DNA of 64,000 nt from Gillisia sp. CAL575 (GCF_000403785.1 NZ_APHJ01000023.1:161053-225052), one strand, 5' to 3'. Numbered from the stretch's first letter, positions 50,421-60,434 are shown. Numbers and translations are program-made. The notes: a model not told the origin generated them from the sequence alone.

Positions 50421-51818
50421 ATTAGCAAATATATTCCCCAAAAGATCATCGTTGGTGATTTCTCCAGTGATCTCACCAAAATGATATAAAGCCTGACGAA
50501 TATCTATTGCCATTAGGTCTCCTGAGAGATTATCATTTAATCCTTGTTGCACCTTGTTTATTTCTTCTAAAGCGCTTAGCAACGCATTATAATGTCTACT
50601 ATTGGTAACTATAGTATTATTGTTTCTTAATTCGCCAGTATTTACGAATTGTAATAATTTTTCCTGAAGTTCTTCTACGCCCATTCCTGTTTTAGCAGAA
50701 AGCAATAGATATTGAGATTTTTCTACTCCGCGGGAAATAACTTCTAATTCCTGTTGTAATTTTTCTAATTCTGTTGGCTCAAGAGTATCCACCTTATTTA
50801 CAATTATAAGTAATGGCTTTTGTGGAAACTGATTATGGATCTTTTGTAGTTCTACTTGGAATTTTGAATTCTGAATTTTGAATTTATCTGCACTTAACAG
50901 ATAAATAACCACCTGCGCCTGACTTATTTTCTCAAAGGTCTTTTTTATACCAAGGCCTTCAATGACGTCCTGAGTTTCCCGAATTCCAGCAGTATCTATA
51001 AATCTAAATCCAATGCCGCCAATACTTATTTCATCTTCAATGGTGTCCCTGGTTGTTCCTGCAATCTCTGAAACGATGGCGCGCTCTTCATTTAGCAGTG
51101 CGTTTAGCAAGGTAGATTTCCCCACATTAGGTTCTCCAACAATCGCCACAGGAATTCCGTTTTTCAACACATTTCCAACGGCAAAGGAATCGATCAATTT
51201 TTTAAGTACTTGTTGAATACGAGTTACTAAATCCTGAAATTCATCTCGATTTGCAAATTCTACATCCTCTTCAGCAAAATCTAGCTCCAATTCTATAAGA
51301 GATGCAAAATTTAAAAGTTCCTGACGGAGCTTCTGTATTTCATTAGAAAAACCTCCACGCATTTGCTGCATTGCTATTTGGTGAGAAGCCGAGTTTTCAG
51401 AAGAAATTAGATCCGCAACTGCTTCCGCCTGACTTAGATCCATTTTTCCATTAAGAAAAGCTCGTAAGGTAAATTCCCCTGCTTCAGCAGATCTGCAACC
51501 ATTCCGTATTAATAACTGAATGATCTCCTGCTGTATATATTGACTTCCATGACAGGAGATCTCGATTGTATGTTCTCCGGTATAACTCTTTGGGCCTTGA
51601 AATATAGATACCAAGACTTCATCTATAATTCGTGCTCCATCAATAATATTTCCTAAATGGAGGGTATGCGTGGTCTGCTTTTTTAATTCTTTTTTAGACT
51701 TGGCTATAAAGAGAGGCGAAACTATATTCATTGCTTCTGCACCAGAAACTCGTATTACTGCAATCGCCCCTGCACCAGATGGGGTAGCTAAAGCTACTAT
51801 GGTATCGTTTAAAATCAT
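50403..51818 (-). CDS. mnmE: tRNA uridine-5-carboxymethylaminomethyl modification GTPase MnmE
   Basis: 471 residues. MnmE with MnmG modifies the wobble uridine of several tRNAs. The N-terminal formyl-THF-binding domain starts at residue ~3 (DTIVALATPSGAGAIAVIRV). The G domain has GEPNVGKSTLLN and DTAGI, and the protein ends FCIGK with the functional Cys. Length and order are normal. It is the target gene of the island: its last 18 bases form attR, but the reading frame is complete. Confidence 0.97.
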   Translation of the reverse strand: MILNDTIVALATPSGAGAIAVIRVSGAEAMNIVSPLFIAKSKKELKKQTTHTLHLGNIIDGARIIDEVLVSIFQGPKSYTGEHTIEISCHGSQYIQQEIIQLLIRNGCRSAEAGEFTLRAFLNGKMDLSQAEAVADLISSENSASHQIAMQQMRGGFSNEIQKLRQELLNFASLIELELDFAEEDVEFANRDEFQDLVTRIQQVLKKLIDSFAVGNVLKNGIPVAIVGEPNVGKSTLLNALLNEERAIVSEIAGTTRDTIEDEISIGGIGFRFIDTAGIRETQDVIEGLGIKKTFEKISQAQVVIYLLSADKFKIQNSKFQVELQKIHNQFPQKPLLIIVNKVDTLEPTELEKLQQELEVISRGVEKSQYLLLSAKTGMGVEELQEKLLQFVNTGELRNNNTIVTNSRHYNALLSALEEINKVQQGLNDNLSGDLMAIDIRQALYHFGEITGEITNDDLLGNIFANFCIGK

Positions 51819-51822
51819 GCGG

Positions 51823-51830
51823 CAAAGATA
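51823..51830 (-). promoter_or_regulatory. Putative -7 box directly before mnmE
   Basis: The minus strand reads TATCTTTG, a perfect TAnnTTTG, ending 4 bases before the ATG. Transcription would begin at or very close to the start codon, giving a nearly leaderless mRNA. No clear -33 TTTG. Confidence 0.4.
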
Positions 51831-51922
51831 GTAAAGAATTGAGAGCTTGTTTAATCCTTAGCATGTAACATATTCCTTAAATTCACTACTTATAGTATAC
51901 AATCATCAATCAAACAATCATC

Positions 51923-52261
51923 ATGAGAGAAGACAATCAATTATTAGTATTAACACATTTAAGTCAGTTATTGGATCTAGTTACTGGAATTGGAGGGTTT
52001 GTAGTTCCCTTAGTGATCTGGCTTACGCAAAAAGACAAGGTTTTTGGCATGGATGCTCACGGGAAGATGATCCTGAATTTTCAGATCAGTCTGTTTATTT
52101 ATTCCATCATCTGCATCCCATTGATATTTTTATTCGGTTTAGGGGTACTGTTATTAATTGGAATAGGTATCGTGGCTATCGTTTTTCCGATTTTAAATGC
52201 TATTAAGGTGAGCAATGGAGAAGTTCCTAATTATCCTTTGTCTATTGAGTTTATAAAGTAA
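51923..52261 (+). CDS. DUF4870 domain-containing membrane protein
   Basis: 112 residues with three hydrophobic segments (about 18-35, 50-75, 75-100). The motifs LTHLSQLLDLVTGIGGFVVP and the conserved NFQISLFIY are typical of DUF4870, a small membrane family of unknown function widespread in bacteria. It is divergent from mnmE and probably monocistronic. Confidence 0.88.
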   Translation: MREDNQLLVLTHLSQLLDLVTGIGGFVVPLVIWLTQKDKVFGMDAHGKMILNFQISLFIYSIICIPLIFLFGLGVLLLIGIGIVAIVFPILNAIKVSNGEVPNYPLSIEFIK

Positions 52262-52319
52262 TTTTTTTAGAATTATAATAGAATTAAAAGGACAGTTTCC
52301 TAAAATATTAAAGCGTCAA

Positions 52320-52343
52320 CCTATCCCGATACTTCGGGACAGG
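52320..52343. repeat. Short palindrome in the DUF4870-dnaN gap
   Basis: CCTATCCCGATACTTCGGGA followed by CAGG: an almost perfect 10-11-base dyad. Part of a repeat-bearing spacer 52262-52601 (340 bases). Confidence 0.55.
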
Positions 52344-52378
52344 ATGACTAAATTAAAACGTTTAATAAATATCCGAAC

Positions 52379-52444
52379 ATCACCCTGAATTTGTCGAAGG
52401 GTGCTCAGGACCTCATAATATGCTTAGATAAGCTCAGCCTGACA
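52379..52444. repeat. Dispersed intergenic inverted-repeat element
   Basis: Begins CATCACCCTGAATTTGTCGA and ends with an imperfect inverted copy (AGATAAGCTCAGCCTGACA). Contains a nested hairpin CACCCT / AGGGTG. Matches a class of small intergenic repeat that I recall from flavobacterial genomes. Confidence 0.6.
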
Positions 52445-52533
52445 AAAGCGTTCTTAAGAATTCCTCATTCTAAAACAATATTGATAAATATCGGAATATT
52501 GGGAAGGAAAAAATTGAATTCGAGTATTAAAAC

Positions 52534-52568
52534 AAAAAAGCGCAAACTATAATAGTCTGCGCTTTTTT
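52534..52568 (-). terminator. Terminator of dnaN
   Basis: AAAAAAGCGCAAACT pairs with AGTCTGCGCTTTTTT (one G-T-type mismatch) across a 5-base loop; A/T ends on both sides make it bidirectional. It lies 33 bases past the dnaN stop. Confidence 0.85.
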
Positions 52569-52601
52569 TATTTTTAAATCCTTCCGAAGAAGATCTACTT
52601 T

Positions 52602-53720
52602 TTAACTATTCAACATAACCGGCATTACAAGCATAGTAATCTTTTCGCCTTCATCCAATCCATCTACCGGAGTTAAGATCCCTGCACGATTTGGTAAGCT
52701 CATTTCTAACTGAACTTCATTTGCATTTAGGTTATTTAACATCTCTGTTAAGAAACGAGAATTAAAACCAATTTGCATATCGTCACCTTGGTAAGAACAC
52801 GTTAAGCGTTCTTCTGCCTTGTTACTGTAATCTATATCTTCTGCTGAAATGTTCAACTCGGCACCAGCGATTTTTAAACGAACTTGGTGTGTGGTTTTAT
52901 TAGAGAAAATAGATACCCTTCTTACAGAGCTTAAGAACTGACTTCTATCTATTACCAATTTATTAGGATTCTCTTTTGGAATAACCGCTTCATAATTTGG
53001 ATATTTCCCATCGATCAATCTACAGATCAACTGAGTGTCTTCAAAAATAAATTTTGCATTAGACTCATTATATTCAATAAGCACATCGGTTTCACTTCCT
53101 GCTAAAATTCCTTTTAAAAGGTTCAAAGGTTTTTTAGGCATAATAAATTCTGCTGCCTGAGAAGCGGTTACATCTTCTCTAGAATATTTCACTAATTTAT
53201 GAGCATCTGTAGCTACAAAAGTTAAACCCTCTGTAGAAAACTGAAAGAACACTCCGCTCATTACTGGTCTAAGATCATCATTACCAGACGCAAAAATGGT
53301 TTTGCTAATTGCCATAGCTAGTACATCTCCTTGGATAATAGTACTACTAGGATCGCTCAATTCTACTGCGTTTGGAAATTCTTCTCCATTAGCATACGCC
53401 AATGCATATTTTCCATGATTAGAACTTAACTCTATGGTATTATTATCTTCCACTACAAAAGTAAGTGGTTGTTCTGGGAACGTTTTTAAGGTTTCCAATA
53501 ACAATCTTGCAGGAACAGCGATAGAACCTTCAGAATCTGATTCTACTTTCAATTTAGCAGACATGGTAGTCTCTAAATCTGAAGCAGAAACCGTTAATTC
53601 GTCTTTTTTCAATTCGAATAAAAAGTTATCTAAAATAGGTAGGGTGTTGTTATTGTTAATAACGCCTCCTAAAATTTGAAGCTGTTTTAATAAATACGTA
53701 CTGGATACTATAAATTTCAT
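52602..53720 (-). CDS. dnaN: DNA polymerase III subunit beta (sliding clamp)
   Basis: 372 residues, the normal clamp length. MKFIVSSTYLLKQLQILGGV begins the first of three clamp domains. The family segments PARLLLETLKTFPEQPL, ISKTIFASGNDDLRPVMSGV (start of domain 2) and the C-terminal LVMPVML are present. The clamp encircles DNA and holds the replicative polymerase. It has its own promoter and terminator and is not beside dnaA here, as is usual in Bacteroidota. Confidence 0.97.
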   Translation of the reverse strand: MKFIVSSTYLLKQLQILGGVINNNNTLPILDNFLFELKKDELTVSASDLETTMSAKLKVESDSEGSIAVPARLLLETLKTFPEQPLTFVVEDNNTIELSSNHGKYALAYANGEEFPNAVELSDPSSTIIQGDVLAMAISKTIFASGNDDLRPVMSGVFFQFSTEGLTFVATDAHKLVKYSREDVTASQAAEFIMPKKPLNLLKGILAGSETDVLIEYNESNAKFIFEDTQLICRLIDGKYPNYEAVIPKENPNKLVIDRSQFLSSVRRVSIFSNKTTHQVRLKIAGAELNISAEDIDYSNKAEERLTCSYQGDDMQIGFNSRFLTEMLNNLNANEVQLEMSLPNRAGILTPVDGLDEGEKITMLVMPVMLNS

Positions 53721-53745
53721 GGATCTAACAGTTATTTAATCATTA

Positions 53746-53753
53746 CAAATATA
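53746..53753 (-). promoter_or_regulatory. Putative dnaN promoter (-7 box)
   Basis: Minus strand TATATTTG, a perfect TAnnTTTG, 25 bases before the start codon. Upstream, TTCG at the -33 distance is a weak match to TTTG. Confidence 0.55.
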
Positions 53754-53910
53754 TCTTAATCCTTTAAAAACCGAAGTGTAATAGGTGATATTTTATTAAC
53801 AGAAAATATGAAATTAATTATATTAACTCCTTGAAATTAAAGGCTTCCTGAAAATATAGTTTGGAAATTTGTTAATATTTAATCTTGACGAATAGTTATT
53901 AACTAAAAGT

Positions 53911-55584
53911 CTAATTTTTTAAATAGCGTTTTTTTCTGAAGTAGGTGAAGATAAATGCCCCAATTCCCAACAATAGCAGTGGTATAACAAGATTTAAAAA
54001 TTGCCATTTTTCACGTTCTTCAGCCGTCTTTTTAGAATCTAAAAAGGCGATGCTTATTTCTTTAGATCTAATATTTATTAATCCTGAATCGTCCAATAGA
54101 TAATTTACGGAATTCAGCAAAAACTCTTTATTTCCATAGGTGTTTCCAGTAAATCTATCGAAGCCTAGCTCTAATGGCTGCCCCTTTTGAAGCTGATTTT
54201 TTATAACATCCCCATCGGAGATCACAATCATTTTCGTGGATTTTCCATTATCATTAGCTTCATCTACTTCAAAAGGTTTTACCCTGTTTTTATATACAGA
54301 TTTAAATTCACCTTCTAATAATACAGCCATAGGTAATTCTCCTGCCGTGTACGTGGAAAGATCTGGACGAGAATTTAATAAATTCAAGCTGATTTCTCGT
54401 GGAGTTCCTTCTATCTTGGATTGAGGAGAACTAGAAAGGAGTACCGTTTTCTTTATATTATTATCTAAAATATCTATAGGATTGGCCCATTCAAATTTTA
54501 CTGCTTCTATATTATTAATAATTGGGTGTGAGTTAGGGGAAGTAGTTAAAGGGCTGTAAAACCAAGGGTAAGGAGAAAACTGGGTATCATTTCCATTTCC
54601 ACTTGCTAAAACGATGGGTGCCGAATAAATGTCATTTACCAGAGTAGGATTAATACGTAAACCGTATGAGAAAAAGAAGTCATTTAAATTTAAATCTCTT
54701 GGTAAGGCAATGGCGCTTCCAGTTGTATTGAACAAACTATCGCTTTCCATACTTGTTTTCTCCACTAGCCATAGGGATTTCCCTCCACTCATTAAGTATT
54801 GATCCAAGACTAGCTTCTCTTTTTCTGAATATGCCTGGGTGGGTTTAGCTTCTATTATTAGATCGAATTCTTTTAGATCTTCCAATGTTTTATTTGGATA
54901 ATTGGCAACAGAATCTAATGTAAAAGGTGCTACAAAATAATACTGTCGAATGGTTTTAATGAAATCGGCGATATAAGCATCTCCCAATTCTCCATTTCCG
55001 CGCATAATGGCGATTTTTTTCTTTTTAGGCTGAACTAACTGTCCTAAAGCATCTGCAAAGGAATATTCCATCTGCTGCACCGAGTTATTTACCCGCTCTT
55101 CATCTGTTGTTCCTAACTTATTTTTAAGCAATGGGATCTTTACCGTCTTGTTATTAAAATTAGCAATTGCCCAGGGAAATATAATAGATTCGCTTGCTTT
55201 TCCATTTTCCATCACGCTAATACGTGCTGGAGTCATTCCTAATTCGTAAAATTCCTGAGCCACAGCATTCGCATCATCACCTTCAGCTAAAGGATCTATA
55301 AAGTTGAATTTTACATTAGAATTATAAGCAGACATTTCCTCAAGAAATTGCCTAGTTTCATTTTGCAATCGCCTAAATTCCGGAGGAAATGCACCTTTTA
55401 AGAAGACATCTATTATGATAGGAGATTCAATCTTATCTATAATAGTTTTTGCAGCCGGAGATAGGGTGTATCTATGATCCTGAGTAAGATCGAACCTGAA
55501 GTGAATTTTGGAGGCAATTATATTTACAAACAGCAATCCTAAGATCACTAAGAATATCCATTTATATTTTGTCAAATTCTTCAA
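53911..55584 (-). CDS. gldG: Gliding motility ABC transporter substrate-binding protein GldG
   Basis: 557 residues. An N-terminal membrane helix (about 9-25) and a C-terminal one (about 530-550) enclose a large ABC-type uncharacterised periplasmic domain. The start FRFDLTQDHRYTLSPAAKTI is typical of GldG, and SGGKSLWLVEKTSMESDSLF fits the family. GldG works with GldF and GldA in an ABC transporter required for gliding in Flavobacterium johnsoniae; the transported substrate is unknown. gldF lies 3 bases upstream; gldA is not in this window. Confidence 0.93.
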   Translation of the reverse strand: MKNLTKYKWIFLVILGLLFVNIIASKIHFRFDLTQDHRYTLSPAAKTIIDKIESPIIIDVFLKGAFPPEFRRLQNETRQFLEEMSAYNSNVKFNFIDPLAEGDDANAVAQEFYELGMTPARISVMENGKASESIIFPWAIANFNNKTVKIPLLKNKLGTTDEERVNNSVQQMEYSFADALGQLVQPKKKKIAIMRGNGELGDAYIADFIKTIRQYYFVAPFTLDSVANYPNKTLEDLKEFDLIIEAKPTQAYSEKEKLVLDQYLMSGGKSLWLVEKTSMESDSLFNTTGSAIALPRDLNLNDFFFSYGLRINPTLVNDIYSAPIVLASGNGNDTQFSPYPWFYSPLTTSPNSHPIINNIEAVKFEWANPIDILDNNIKKTVLLSSSPQSKIEGTPREISLNLLNSRPDLSTYTAGELPMAVLLEGEFKSVYKNRVKPFEVDEANDNGKSTKMIVISDGDVIKNQLQKGQPLELGFDRFTGNTYGNKEFLLNSVNYLLDDSGLINIRSKEISIAFLDSKKTAEEREKWQFLNLVIPLLLLGIGAFIFTYFRKKRYLKN

Positions 55585-55587
55585 GAG

Positions 55588-56325
55588 CTAGGATTTAATT
55601 TTGGTTGAATAGATCTTGAAATAGCTAAATGAGATAAATAGAAGTATCAGGCTTATAAAATAAATGATATCTCTAGTATCTATTACTCCACGACTCATAC
55701 TTTTATAATGATAGTTCATTCCAAAATACTCTATCCCATAAGTGGAATCTCCAAATATTTTAAAATCCGCAACTCCTTCAAAAGCAAAATATAATAGGAA
55801 GCATAGAAAAATAGCGACTATAAAAGCAGTGATCTGATTGTTTGTAAAGGCTGAAGCAAACACACCTATTGATGTATAGGTTGCAGCTAATAAAAACAAC
55901 CCAAAATAAGAGCCTAAAGTTGCGCCGATGTCTAAGTTACCAGATGGATCACCAAGCTTATAAATAGTAAACACATATAATAGAGAAGGAAGAATGGCGA
56001 TACAAGTTACTAAGAAAGCGCCAAAAAATTTTCCAATCACTAGACTCCAAGTACCAATTGGTTTGGTAAGTAATAATTCCATGGTGCCTTGCTTGTTTTC
56101 TTCAGCAAAACTTTTCATTGTAATAGCTGGGATTAGAAAAAGAAAGATCCAAGGTGCGAGATCAAAAAATGGTTTGAGATCTGCAAATCCATTATCCAAA
56201 ATATTATAAGAACCAGTAAAAACAAATAGGAATAAGCTACAAAGCGTCAGGAATATTCCAACTACCAAATAACCTGTTGGAGCCGAAAAAAAAGATCGTA
56301 TTTCTTTGTTGAGAATTGCTATCAA
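55588..56325 (-). CDS. gldF: Gliding motility ABC transporter permease GldF
   Basis: 245 residues with six hydrophobic segments, typical of an ABC-2 permease. NKEIRSFFSAPTGYLVVGIF and the loop FAEENKQGTMELLLTKPIGT (the coupling-helix region) match GldF. It forms the membrane channel of the GldAFG complex. It precedes gldG by only 3 bases, so the two are one operon. Gliding itself also needs gld/spr genes elsewhere, so motility cannot be concluded from this pair. Confidence 0.93.
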   Translation of the reverse strand: MIAILNKEIRSFFSAPTGYLVVGIFLTLCSLFLFVFTGSYNILDNGFADLKPFFDLAPWIFLFLIPAITMKSFAEENKQGTMELLLTKPIGTWSLVIGKFFGAFLVTCIAILPSLLYVFTIYKLGDPSGNLDIGATLGSYFGLFLLAATYTSIGVFASAFTNNQITAFIVAIFLCFLLYFAFEGVADFKIFGDSTYGIEYFGMNYHYKSMSRGVIDTRDIIYFISLILLFISFSYFKIYSTKIKS

Positions 56326-56356
56326 TGCTATTTATATGTTTTTCTAACCTATATTC

Positions 56357-56653
56357 TTAGTCTAGACTTACTAACTTGTCTAAACTCCAGGCTTCTGGTT
56401 TCTGATTGAAATATTGTTTGGTGTTTTCCCAGACTCCTTTAAAAAGATCTGAATTTCGATAATTCTCTAGAGCTTCTTCATCCTCCCAATAACTATACGT
56501 AAAAAACAGATTTGTATTGCTTTTGTCTCTATAAAGCTCTAAAAAAAGACAACCTTCAAATCCTCTTACCTTGGATTTTACAATTTCAAAATCATTTAAA
56601 AAAGTTTCTACTTTTTCTGGGACAAAGCCCATTTTCACAATTCGTACAAACAT
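56357..56653 (-). CDS. Antibiotic biosynthesis monooxygenase (ABM) family protein
   Basis: 98 residues, one ferredoxin-like ABM domain. VRIVKMGFVPEKVETFLNDF starts the fold and FTYSYWEDEEALENYRNSDL is the family's usual second helix region. Many members are small dimeric monooxygenases or heme-degrading enzymes, others have no known activity. It starts 3 bases after the stop of the upstream SAM hydrolase gene, so they are one unit. Confidence 0.88.
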   Translation of the reverse strand: MFVRIVKMGFVPEKVETFLNDFEIVKSKVRGFEGCLFLELYRDKSNTNLFFTYSYWEDEEALENYRNSDLFKGVWENTKQYFNQKPEAWSLDKLVSLD

Positions 56654-56656
56654 CTT

Positions 56657-57493
56657 TTATTCAAATTTTATAGTTACTGTGTCCCTGAGCTCTAGTCCAA
56701 ATAGAGTAGAGGCACTGCCAACCGTGCTAGGATTACTTTTATAAATAGCTAGTTCTATATATCCTGCAGAATTAAAGATGGCTAACTTTTTACCATCTTC
56801 TTCGCGTTTATCTTTATCCTGTTTAAAATCTATCGCATCACTATAAGTAGTATAAATATTAGAGAATTTTGCAGTTCGTGCCGTAATCTTAAACTTTCTG
56901 CCTTTACCAACATTTTCAAATATTTTCCTTGTAATATTGGTAACAACATTCCCATAATTATCTATATAAAGAACATGGCCCACAATCTGATTTTTTTCAG
57001 AATTTATATAAGGCTCTATTTCTTTTAAATATTTAATGCTTTCTATAGTCTTTCCAATAACTTCCAAGGTTCCCCCACGAGCGATATGGCAAGCCACTCT
57101 CACAAAAACATCCAGAACAGGGAAGTTGGTCTCTACCGTATTATGGATATTGATCTCAACAATCTTTTCAGGCTTAATTTCTGAAGCTATCAACGAAAGG
57201 ATCCCATTATTTGCACATATAAAATAATGATCGTCCAATAGAATTGTAACATGTTTATTTTCTGGAGTCAATTCTGAATCTATCCCGATTATATGAATAC
57301 TTCCCTTGGGGAAACATCTGTATGCATTCTTAATAATATAAGACGCCTCGGTAATATGAAAAGGAGAGATTGAATGTGAAATATCCACAATCCGTACATC
57401 ATCCATTTCTGAATAGATAGTACCCTTAACGGCTCCAGCGAAGTGATCTTTTTCCCCAAAATCTGTCGTTAAAGTGATGATAGCCATAGGCAA
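56657..57493 (-). CDS. SAM hydrolase / SAM-dependent hydroxide adenosyltransferase (DUF62)
   Basis: 278 residues. The DUF62 pattern is clear: TLTTDFGEKDHFAGAVKGTI and IVDISHSISPFHITEASYII near the N-terminus, and GHVLYIDNYGNVVTNI later. These enzymes hydrolyse S-adenosylmethionine to adenosine and methionine (chlorinase/fluorinase relatives). The first ATG is used; a second one two codons later is equally possible. It is divergent from phoH. Confidence 0.93.
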   Translation of the reverse strand: MPMAIITLTTDFGEKDHFAGAVKGTIYSEMDDVRIVDISHSISPFHITEASYIIKNAYRCFPKGSIHIIGIDSELTPENKHVTILLDDHYFICANNGILSLIASEIKPEKIVEINIHNTVETNFPVLDVFVRVACHIARGGTLEVIGKTIESIKYLKEIEPYINSEKNQIVGHVLYIDNYGNVVTNITRKIFENVGKGRKFKITARTAKFSNIYTTYSDAIDFKQDKDKREEDGKKLAIFNSAGYIELAIYKSNPSTVGSASTLFGLELRDTVTIKFE

Positions 57494-57684
57494 TTGTTGA
57501 TATTTTTTTAAAGGTGAAGCTTGTTATTTATTGTAAGTTTGTAATACAGGCGAAGATAAATTTATTTCATCCAATTCCTGAAATAATTTATATAAAAATT
57601 GACGATTTTATATAAGTAAATCATACATTGTTACTAGAGTAAAAATTATTAATGAATTAAAATCTAACTTTAAACCTACTGCTT

Positions 57685-58641
57685 TTGAACGAACTCATTA
57701 TCGAACTTTCCGAAATTAGTCCAAGAGATTTCTTTGGACAACAAAATGAACACATTGAACTTCTTAAAAAATATTATCCAAAATTAAAGATCGTAGCTCG
57801 TGGAAGCAAGATCATGGTTTATGGAGATGAAGATATGCTGGAGGAGTTTGATAGACGATTTACAATGTTAATGGATCATTTTGTGAAGTATAATACACTT
57901 GATGAAAATGTAATAGAGCGTGTTCTTTCCAGTAATGGAAAGGATGATTATTCAACTTCTACAGAAAGTGGACAAACCTTGGTTCATGGAGTAGGAGGTA
58001 AGTTGGTGAAAGCTCAAACTGCCAATCAGCGTAAATTGGTAGAATTAGCCATGAAGAATGATATGATCTTTGCAATTGGTCCCGCAGGAACAGGAAAGAC
58101 ATATGTTGGAGTAGCACTTGCAGTTAAAGCATTAAAGGAAAAACAGGTAAAACGTATTATCCTAACAAGACCTGCAGTTGAAGCTGGAGAAAACCTTGGA
58201 TTTCTACCGGGTGATCTTAAAGAAAAATTAGACCCATATATGCAGCCTCTTTATGATGCGCTTAGGGATATGATTCCACATGAAAAATTGGAGGTGTTTA
58301 TTGAAAAAGGAATTATTCAAATAGCTCCTTTGGCATTTATGCGGGGAAGAACCTTAGATAATGCCTTCGTGATCTTGGATGAAGGTCAAAACACAACTCA
58401 TGCGCAAATGAAAATGTTTCTTACCAGAATGGGTAAGAATGCAAAATTTATGATTACAGGAGATCCAGGACAAATAGATTTACCAAGAAGAACAGTTTCT
58501 GGATTAAAAGAAGCCTTACTTGTGCTTAAAGATACCAAAGGTATTGGAATGGTGTATTTAGATGATAAGGATGTTGTAAGACATAAGCTGGTTAAAAGCA
58601 TCATTGCCGCATACAAGAAAATAGAACACGCTGAAAATTAA
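57685..58641 (+). CDS. phoH: PhoH family ATPase
   Basis: 318 residues from TTG. The conserved N-terminus (NELIIELSEISPRDFFGQQN) fits this start and no ATG is available. Walker A GPAGTGKT (about 133-140) and FVILDEGQNTTHAQMKMFLT with the Walker B Asp-Glu are present. This is a PhoH-like P-loop ATPase with a small N-terminal KH-like region. The role in phosphate starvation or RNA metabolism is family knowledge; nothing here narrows it. Confidence 0.93.
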   Translation: MNELIIELSEISPRDFFGQQNEHIELLKKYYPKLKIVARGSKIMVYGDEDMLEEFDRRFTMLMDHFVKYNTLDENVIERVLSSNGKDDYSTSTESGQTLVHGVGGKLVKAQTANQRKLVELAMKNDMIFAIGPAGTGKTYVGVALAVKALKEKQVKRIILTRPAVEAGENLGFLPGDLKEKLDPYMQPLYDALRDMIPHEKLEVFIEKGIIQIAPLAFMRGRTLDNAFVILDEGQNTTHAQMKMFLTRMGKNAKFMITGDPGQIDLPRRTVSGLKEALLVLKDTKGIGMVYLDDKDVVRHKLVKSIIAAYKKIEHAEN

Positions 58642-58706
58642 TAGCAGAATTCAATTTAATTGAATAAAATAATAAAACGATCTCTTTATTGAGATATTTA
58701 ATATTT

Positions 58707-59666
58707 ATGAAGAATACCATTATAGATACCAATTTCGATTTTCCAGGACAAATTCAAGTTTATAAAGGAAAAGTTAGAGAAGTATATTATTTAGAAAATG
58801 ATCTTTTAGTTATGGTTGCCACAGATAGGCTTTCTGCTTTTGATGTAGTGATGCCTAAGGGAATCCCTTATAAAGGGCAGATCTTGAATCAGATTGCAAC
58901 ACAAATGATGGCTGCAACACAAGATATAGTTCCTAATTGGTTAGAATCAACACCAGATCCTAATGTGGCGGTTGGAAAAAAATGCGATCCGTTTAAAGTA
59001 GAAATGGTAATACGCGGGTATTTATCTGGCCATGCAGCAAGAGAATACAAGGCAGGAAAACGTATGCTTTGCGGAGTTTCTATGCCAGAAGGAATGAAAG
59101 AAAATGATAAATTCCCCCACCCTATAATAACTCCAGCTACCAAAGCTGAAATGGGAGATCATGATGAGGATATATCTAAGGAAGATATTCTAAAGCGGCA
59201 GATAGTTACTAAAGAAGATTATGCGTTTCTTGAAGATTATACCAAAAAACTATTTCAAAGAGGAACTGAAATAGCTGCTTCCCGAGGATTAATTCTTGTA
59301 GATACGAAATATGAATTTGGGAAAACCGCTGGAGGAGAGATTGTATTGATAGATGAAATACATACTCCAGATTCTTCTCGTTATTTTTATGATGAAGGAT
59401 ATGAAGAGCGCCAGAAAAATGGAGAAGTCCAAAAACAGTTATCCAAAGAATTTGTGAGACAATGGCTTATCCAAAATAATTTTCAAGGATTAGAAGGACA
59501 GACAGTTCCAGAAATGAGTGATGCTTACATAGATTCAGTTTCAGAAAGGTATATAGAACTTTACGAAAAGATCACAGGATTGCCATTTGAGAAAGCTGAA
59601 GTTTCCAATATAGAAAAACGTATAGAAAGCAATGTTTTGGAATACCTGAAACACAGGAAGGCGTAG
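58707..59666 (+). CDS. purC: Phosphoribosylaminoimidazole-succinocarboxamide synthase
   Basis: 319 residues from the ATG at 58707 ([15 protein letters not shown]); an in-frame TTG at 58689 would add six residues. SAICAR synthase joins CAIR and aspartate in purine synthesis. The segments [27 protein letters not shown] and [20 protein letters not shown] hold the ATP and substrate sites. Length is that of the longer bacterial form. It follows phoH after 65 bases and is convergent with the GH16 gene (9-base gap). Confidence 0.95.
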   Translation: MKNTIIDTNFDFPGQIQVYKGKVREVYYLENDLLVMVATDRLSAFDVVMPKGIPYKGQILNQIATQMMAATQDIVPNWLESTPDPNVAVGKKCDPFKVEMVIRGYLSGHAAREYKAGKRMLCGVSMPEGMKENDKFPHPIITPATKAEMGDHDEDISKEDILKRQIVTKEDYAFLEDYTKKLFQRGTEIAASRGLILVDTKYEFGKTAGGEIVLIDEIHTPDSSRYFYDEGYEERQKNGEVQKQLSKEFVRQWLIQNNFQGLEGQTVPEMSDAYIDSVSERYIELYEKITGLPFEKAEVSNIEKRIESNVLEYLKHRKA

Positions 59667-59675
59667 TTTTAATTT

Positions 59676-60434
59676 CTACTTATAATATCTAACATAATCT
59701 ACATAGAAACGGGCTGGAAAAATTGAATCATCTATTTCTCCGGCCCATTTTCCGCCAAGAGCTAAATTTATTATTAAATAAAATGGTTTTTGAAAAATAT
59801 TCTCTCTTCCATCTCTTTCAGCATCTTCTATGGTAAAGCTATGAAACAGCTTCTCATCTATAAAATAGTTGATGCTTTTTTCGTCCCATTCAATAGCATA
59901 GGTATAAAAACCATCTTTAGAAAAAGGCATTTTTGAAGTTTTGGCTGAAGAATTCAATTTCTTATTATCCAATTCTGGATAATGAATGGCTCCGTGAATT
60001 TCGGTTGGAGATTTCCCTACATGTTCCATAATGTCTATTTCGCCACATTCGGGATAACCATCTCTTTGCCTATTTTCACCTAACATCCATATTGCCGGCC
60101 AGGTTCCATTTCCTTCAGGTAGTTTCGCTCTAATTTCAATTCTGCCATATTTAAAGAGTTTTTTCCCGAGGGTATTTATTCTAGCAGAAGTATATTTAGA
60201 TTCCTTATATTTTTCCTTTCTAGCTTCAATAACTAGCAAACCATTCTCAATCCGGAGGTTTTTAGAGCTAGAAGTATAATATTGTTTTTCATTGTTATGT
60301 CCTAGACCTTTTTTAAAATTCCACGTATCGGTATCGATCTTTTTTCCATCGAATTCTTCTGCCCAAACTAGGCTACGATCTTGAGATTGCATTTTTGGTG
60401 ATATTAGAATGAGTAAGATTATTAATTTCAGCAT
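59676..60434 (-). CDS. Glycoside hydrolase family 16 (beta-glucanase-like)
   Basis: 252 residues. A short signal peptide (about 1-17) is followed by a single GH16 domain with the catalytic ExDxxE motif at 132-137 (EIDIME). The conserved substrate-cleft segments TWPAIWMLGE and KPFYLIINLALGGKWAGEID are present. It should hydrolyse a beta-1,3-glucan such as laminarin, or a related beta-glucan; subfamily cannot be fixed by eye. No carbohydrate-binding module or polysaccharide-utilization locus neighbours it. Confidence 0.92.
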   Translation of the reverse strand: MLKLIILLILISPKMQSQDRSLVWAEEFDGKKIDTDTWNFKKGLGHNNEKQYYTSSSKNLRIENGLLVIEARKEKYKESKYTSARINTLGKKLFKYGRIEIRAKLPEGNGTWPAIWMLGENRQRDGYPECGEIDIMEHVGKSPTEIHGAIHYPELDNKKLNSSAKTSKMPFSKDGFYTYAIEWDEKSINYFIDEKLFHSFTIEDAERDGRENIFQKPFYLIINLALGGKWAGEIDDSIFPARFYVDYVRYYK

